Below, piece after piece: positions 13,776-16,488 of a DNA stretch of 16,488 nt. This DNA is from Weeksellaceae bacterium (lineage in GTDB: Bacteria; Bacteroidota; Bacteroidia; Flavobacteriales; Weeksellaceae): the NCBI GenBank assembly GCA_022701475.1, contig JAKOOI010000322.1, forward strand, positions 1 to 16,488, in the 5' to 3' direction. The position numbers and the translations under genes are program-made. Numbering within the stretch: the first letter of the stretch is position 1; every line of letters starts with the position of its first letter. Below the pieces are notes generated by a model. The model saw nothing but the letters and a program-made list of their open reading frames with translations, did not search any database and was not told the DNA's origin.

Positions 13776-14759
13776 ATGAAATACGCAAACAACATACTTG
13801 AAACCATAGGAAATACACCGCTGGTGAAGCTCAACAAGGTTTTGGGAGAAGATTTTCCGGCGCTGGTCCTGGCAAAAGTGGAAACATTCAATCCGGGACA
13901 CTCCGTAAAAGACCGGATGGCCGTGAAAATGATTGAAGATGCAGAAAAAGACGGAAGGCTGAAGCCCGGAGGCACCATCATCGAAGGAACTTCCGGAAAC
14001 ACCGGGATGGGACTGGCCCTTGCTGCCATCATCAAAGGCTACAAATGTATTTTTGTTACCAATTCCAAGCAATCCAAGGAAAAGTGTGACATCCTGCGTG
14101 CTGTAGGAGCCGAAGTGATCGTTTGCCCTACCGACGTAAAGCCTACGGATCCGCGGTCCTATTATTCCGTTTCCAAAAGACTGGCAAAGGAAACCGAGAA
14201 CGGATGGTATGTAAACCAGTATGACAATTTATCCAACCGTGCCGCGCATTACGAGTCCACCGCGCCGGAAATCTGGGAACAGACAGAGGGAAAACTGACC
14301 CACTTTGTGGTGGGAGCAGGGACAGGAGGCACTATTACCGGCTGCGGAACGTTCTTCAAAGAAAAAAATCCTGATATCAGGATCATCGGGGTAGATACCT
14401 ACGGTTCTATCCTGAAGGAAATCCATGAGACCGGAGAGGTAAACCTTGGAAATGCGTATACCTATGTTACCGAAGGAATCGGTGAAGACATCCTTCCTGA
14501 AAACTATGATATGTCCGTGATCGACCACTTTGAAAAAGTAACCGATAAAGACGGAGCGATTTACGCACGGAAACTGGCCAAGGAAGAAGGAATTTTCTGC
14601 GGATACTCTGCTGGAAGCGCTATTGCCTCCATGGTTCAGATGAAAGACCAGTTTACCAAAGACGATGTGATCGTGGTCCTTCTTCACGACCATGGCTCCC
14701 GTTATATAGGGAAAGTCTATAATGACGACTGGATGAGAGAAATGGGCTGGCTGGATTAA
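13776..14759 (+). CDS. PLP-dependent cystathionine beta-synthase / cysteine synthase
   Basis: This is a fold-type II PLP enzyme of 327 residues. The cofactor lysine is K45 in NPGHSVKDR, the asparagine loop is TSGNTG (72-77), the phosphate-binding loop is GTGGT (182-186), and the C-terminal GYSAGSA (276-282) lies by the pyridine ring. SKEKCDILRAVGAEVI (100-115) and WYVNQYDNLSN (144-154) read more like the catalytic core of cystathionine beta-synthase than like CysK, but the C-terminal CBS (Bateman) regulatory pair of the animal enzyme is absent. It therefore makes either cystathionine from homocysteine and serine, or cysteine from O-acetylserine and sulfide; sequence alone leaves both open. 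A strong terminator follows and no cys gene is nearby, so it is a single-gene unit. Confidence 0.85.
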   Translation: MKYANNILETIGNTPLVKLNKVLGEDFPALVLAKVETFNPGHSVKDRMAVKMIEDAEKDGRLKPGGTIIEGTSGNTGMGLALAAIIKGYKCIFVTNSKQSKEKCDILRAVGAEVIVCPTDVKPTDPRSYYSVSKRLAKETENGWYVNQYDNLSNRAAHYESTAPEIWEQTEGKLTHFVVGAGTGGTITGCGTFFKEKNPDIRIIGVDTYGSILKEIHETGEVNLGNAYTYVTEGIGEDILPENYDMSVIDHFEKVTDKDGAIYARKLAKEEGIFCGYSAGSAIASMVQMKDQFTKDDVIVVLLHDHGSRYIGKVYNDDWMREMGWLD

Positions 14760-14781
14760 TGTATTGACAGCTGCAAAATAT

Positions 14782-14815
14782 AAACTCAGGGTACCATTGT
14801 GCCCTGAGTTTTTTA
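14782..14815 (+). terminator. Intrinsic terminator after the PLP enzyme gene
   Basis: AAACTCAGGG (14782-14791) pairs perfectly with CCCTGAGTTT (14802-14811) around a 10-base loop, followed by TTTA. It starts 23 bases after the stop codon. Confidence 0.88.
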
Positions 14816-14823
14816 TTGGAGTT

Positions 14824-14911
14824 GACTGTATAATGTATTGATGTATAACGTACTGTTGTATGATGTAAAATGTACTGATGGGTAATTAATGTATTACTGT
14901 ATAGAGTAAAA
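14824..14911. repeat. Degenerate GTA-rich short repeats
   Basis: The stretch is built of imperfect units like TGTATAATGTATTGA, TGTATAACGTACTGT, TGTATGATGTAAAATGTACTGA and ATGTATTACTGTATAGAGTA, with an irregular period of about 15-22 bases. It lies between the terminator of the PLP gene and the end of the convergent membrane-protein gene. Confidence 0.55.
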
Positions 14912-14924
14912 TAAAACCGGAAAA

Positions 14925-15461
14925 TCAGGCGGTAATATGTTCCTTCAATACGGTCTTCAGCAACTGGTAATCTTTTCCGCTCATGGATTTCTTAGGGAAC
15001 ATATAGCTGTACTTCCCTTCCAGGGCGATGTACTGTTCGTTAGCCTCAACATTTCCGAAATCTTTCCATTCGCTGCTTTCTTCCTGATCATCGATTATGA
15101 CCCTGAATTCCGTATCGGTAAACCTGATTTCGTAAAGCCGGCACCGTTCCAGTTTGCTGAGATAACTCCTCACCTGTCTTCTCCAGCGGGATACTTTATT
15201 AATGCTCACCGAAAGGAAAATGACGCAAAGCAGGAACAGGAAGCTCACAAAATACAGGATTCCGGCTTTTTCCCCGGAAAAATCATTCCTGAAAATAAAA
15301 ACAATCAGCAGGATGGCACCTATGACTAGGGTCGTGATGGTCTTTCCTTTCGTCGTCGGTGAGAAAAACAGGTTTCCCTGATCCCCGCTGAAATAGATTT
15401 CCTCAAAATCCTGCCTGTCGGGCTGTAAAATTATGGTTTTTTCTCCGTTCATCGTATTCAT
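14925..15461 (-). CDS. YcxB-like membrane protein, function unknown
   Basis: The 178-residue protein has a cytoplasmic-looking N-terminus, two adjacent membrane segments (about 41-58 and 68-87), and a soluble C-terminal domain. The C-terminal part, with FRVIIDDQEESSEWKDF (about 118-134), EQYIALEGKYSYMFPKKSM and a closing helix, resembles the YcxB-like domain found in many small membrane proteins of unknown role. An alternative start at M4 (15452) is nearly as good. It is a single gene, convergent with the PLP enzyme gene across the GTA-rich repeat, and separated by 188 bases from the chaperone operon. No regulation is visible. Confidence 0.65.
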   Translation of the reverse strand: MNTMNGEKTIILQPDRQDFEEIYFSGDQGNLFFSPTTKGKTITTLVIGAILLIVFIFRNDFSGEKAGILYFVSFLFLLCVIFLSVSINKVSRWRRQVRSYLSKLERCRLYEIRFTDTEFRVIIDDQEESSEWKDFGNVEANEQYIALEGKYSYMFPKKSMSGKDYQLLKTVLKEHITA

Positions 15462-15580
15462 TATAATGCAAAGCTAACAGAAAAATCCGGAAAGCCCTAC
15501 AGATTCCTCTCCTATTGTACATTGATGCATGCAAAAGTCCGGTATATCTTAAAGCAATATGAGCATGAATCAGGGAATGG

Positions 15581-15610
15581 ATTAAAAGCCGGAAGAAAGA
15601 AACCGGATTT
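15581..15610 (-). terminator. Possible terminator of the cbpA-cbpM operon
   Basis: On the minus strand AAATCCGG (15610-15603) can pair with CCGGCTTT (15592-15585) with one mismatch, around a 10-base loop, followed by TAAT. The stem is short and the T-run poor. The hairpin is close to symmetrical and could also work on the plus strand. Confidence 0.35.
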
Positions 15611-15649
15611 TTAAATCCTGAGTTTTAATCCTGAATAGTAAACCGGTTA

Positions 15650-15952
15650 TTATTCCTCATCATAGGTATTGCCGATGGCAGACAGCCTGTTGATCAGTTC
15701 GCGATTCCTCTGCTTCAGCTCCTCCATTCTCTGCAGCATGGCATGAATGACTTCAAGACCGGGAATATTGATATCCAGGTCATAATGCAAGTTGGCAAAC
15801 CTTTCAAAGGACGGCAGGTCTTCATACATCAGATAACGGATTTCATTCTCCGTCCGGATGTTAAGCAGCCCCGAATCCACCAGTTCGTCAAAAAAGGTGA
15901 TTTCGATGTTGTATATTTTTACGAGTTCTTCCCGCGATATTCTTTCATTCAT
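15650..15952 (-). CDS. cbpM: Chaperone modulator CbpM
   Basis: The 100-residue protein starts MNERISREELVKIYNIE and continues FFDELVDSGLL, the MerR-like helical layout of CbpM, ending with a helical, charged stretch (ELKQRNRELINRLSAIG). CbpM binds the J-domain of CbpA and inhibits its co-chaperone and DNA-binding activity. The gene directly follows a DnaJ-family gene with the CbpA C-terminal layout (3 bases between stop and start), the classic cbpA-cbpM arrangement, which strengthens both calls. It acts in the cytoplasm or nucleoid. Family recognition rests on context as much as on the sequence itself. Confidence 0.85.
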   Translation of the reverse strand: MNERISREELVKIYNIEITFFDELVDSGLLNIRTENEIRYLMYEDLPSFERFANLHYDLDINIPGLEVIHAMLQRMEELKQRNRELINRLSAIGNTYDEE

Positions 15953-15955
15953 AGC

Positions 15956-16488
15956 TTAGGAATTTTTAAGTTGTTCAAAAAGGTCTCTCTGCTTTTCGGT
16001 AAGGTTTTCCGGCAATTTCACGTCGTAGGTTATAAACAGGTCTCCATACTGTCCTTCTTTCTTGTATACCGGGAAACCTTTTCCTTTCAGCCTTACGGTG
16101 GTTCCGTTCTGGGTTCCCGGTTTTACCTTCAGGCTGACACTTCCGTCCAGGGTGGATACTTTTACATCTCCTCCAAGCACTGCGGTGTACAGATCGATGC
16201 TGATCTTCGTTTTCAGGTCATCACCGCTTCTTTCAAAGTCGGGATCCGGCGCGATGGTGAAGGTAATATAGAGGTCTCCTTCCGGTCCGCCGTTATGCCC
16301 AGGGTTTCCGTGGCCTTTCAGCTTGATCTGCTGTCCGTCGTAAACCCCTGCAGGAATGGTAATCCGTACCTTTTTGCCATTGATTTCAAAGGTCTGCGGA
16401 TGGGTTACGGCGGCATCCCGTAAGCTTAGGGTCAGCTCTGCCTGCACATCCTGTCCTTTAAACTTCCCTGAAGCGCTGCCGCGGGTAC
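15956..16488 (-). CDS. cbpA: CbpA-type DnaJ family co-chaperone (partial, start outside window)
   Basis: The frame remains open to the right edge, so only the C-terminal 177 or so residues are present; the J-domain would lie beyond. The first readable residues TRGSASGKFKGQD are a Gly/Ser linker, followed by QAELTLSLRDAAVTHPQTFEINGKKVRITIPAGV, the first beta domain, then KLKGHGNPG-NGGPEGDLYITF, and a second domain with TAVLGGDVKVSTLDGS and KLKGKGFPVYKKEGQYGDLFITY. No zinc-finger CxxCxGxG repeats occur between linker and beta domain, which separates this from DnaJ proper and fits CbpA. An internal GTG at 16447 is not the start, since conserved sequence continues upstream. It delivers clients to DnaK and is checked by CbpM, encoded directly downstream. 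Confidence 0.92.
   Translation of the reverse strand, partial: TRGSASGKFKGQDVQAELTLSLRDAAVTHPQTFEINGKKVRITIPAGVYDGQQIKLKGHGNPGHNGGPEGDLYITFTIAPDPDFERSGDDLKTKISIDLYTAVLGGDVKVSTLDGSVSLKVKPGTQNGTTVRLKGKGFPVYKKEGQYGDLFITYDVKLPENLTEKQRDLFEQLKNS

Overview
The window reads as chromosome of a Flavobacteriales bacterium, most like Chryseobacterium or a close relative in the Weeksellaceae. The reasons are the protein families present (GLPGLI, DUF3575, a fused OlsF-type acyltransferase, DUF1343/NamZ, small double-glycine 'bacteriocin-like' peptides starting MKNLKKL), A-rich leaders without Shine-Dalgarno sequences, and several promoters of the Bacteroidetes form TTG-N20-TAnnTTTG. The assignment is by recognition only; no database search was run.

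Layout. 1-249 is the 3' end of an unrecognised gene, followed by about 400 bases with no convincing gene. 658-810 is a small double-glycine peptide gene that meets, tail to tail with a 3-base gap, the minus-strand pair fbp-menC (gluconeogenesis and menaquinone synthesis; ATGA overlap at 1815-1818). Divergent from fbp is lysC (aspartate kinase), followed 22 bases later by a large bifunctional acyltransferase for aminolipid synthesis (olsF-type). Next are two identical tRNA-Phe genes, each with its own promoter and terminator. The minus strand then carries a second double-glycine peptide (six cysteines, 7518-7721) and, after an intrinsic terminator, a GLPGLI-family secreted protein. Divergent from that peptide is a plus-strand three-gene cluster: secreted thioredoxin-like protein, DUF3575 outer-membrane barrel, two-helix membrane peptide.

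A NamZ-like exo-muramidase (minus) and a LolE/FtsX-type ABC permease (plus) follow, with start codons overlapping head to head in one CATG. Then come an AT-rich lipoprotein gene, a PLP-dependent cystathionine beta-synthase/cysteine synthase, a YcxB-like membrane protein, and a cbpM-cbpA chaperone pair running off the right end.

Most of the window is housekeeping. The accessory signal is the pair of cysteine-bearing double-glycine peptides about 7 kb apart on opposite strands. They share a leader and also an upstream element, GTTAA-N4-GGTTAA, at nearly the same distance from a TAnnTTTA motif. This suggests a common regulator for a scattered peptide family with no transporter or maturase in the window. 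The second peptide is wired to GLPGLI through an attenuator-like hairpin and lies divergent from a secreted thioredoxin-fold protein; that functional link is inference.
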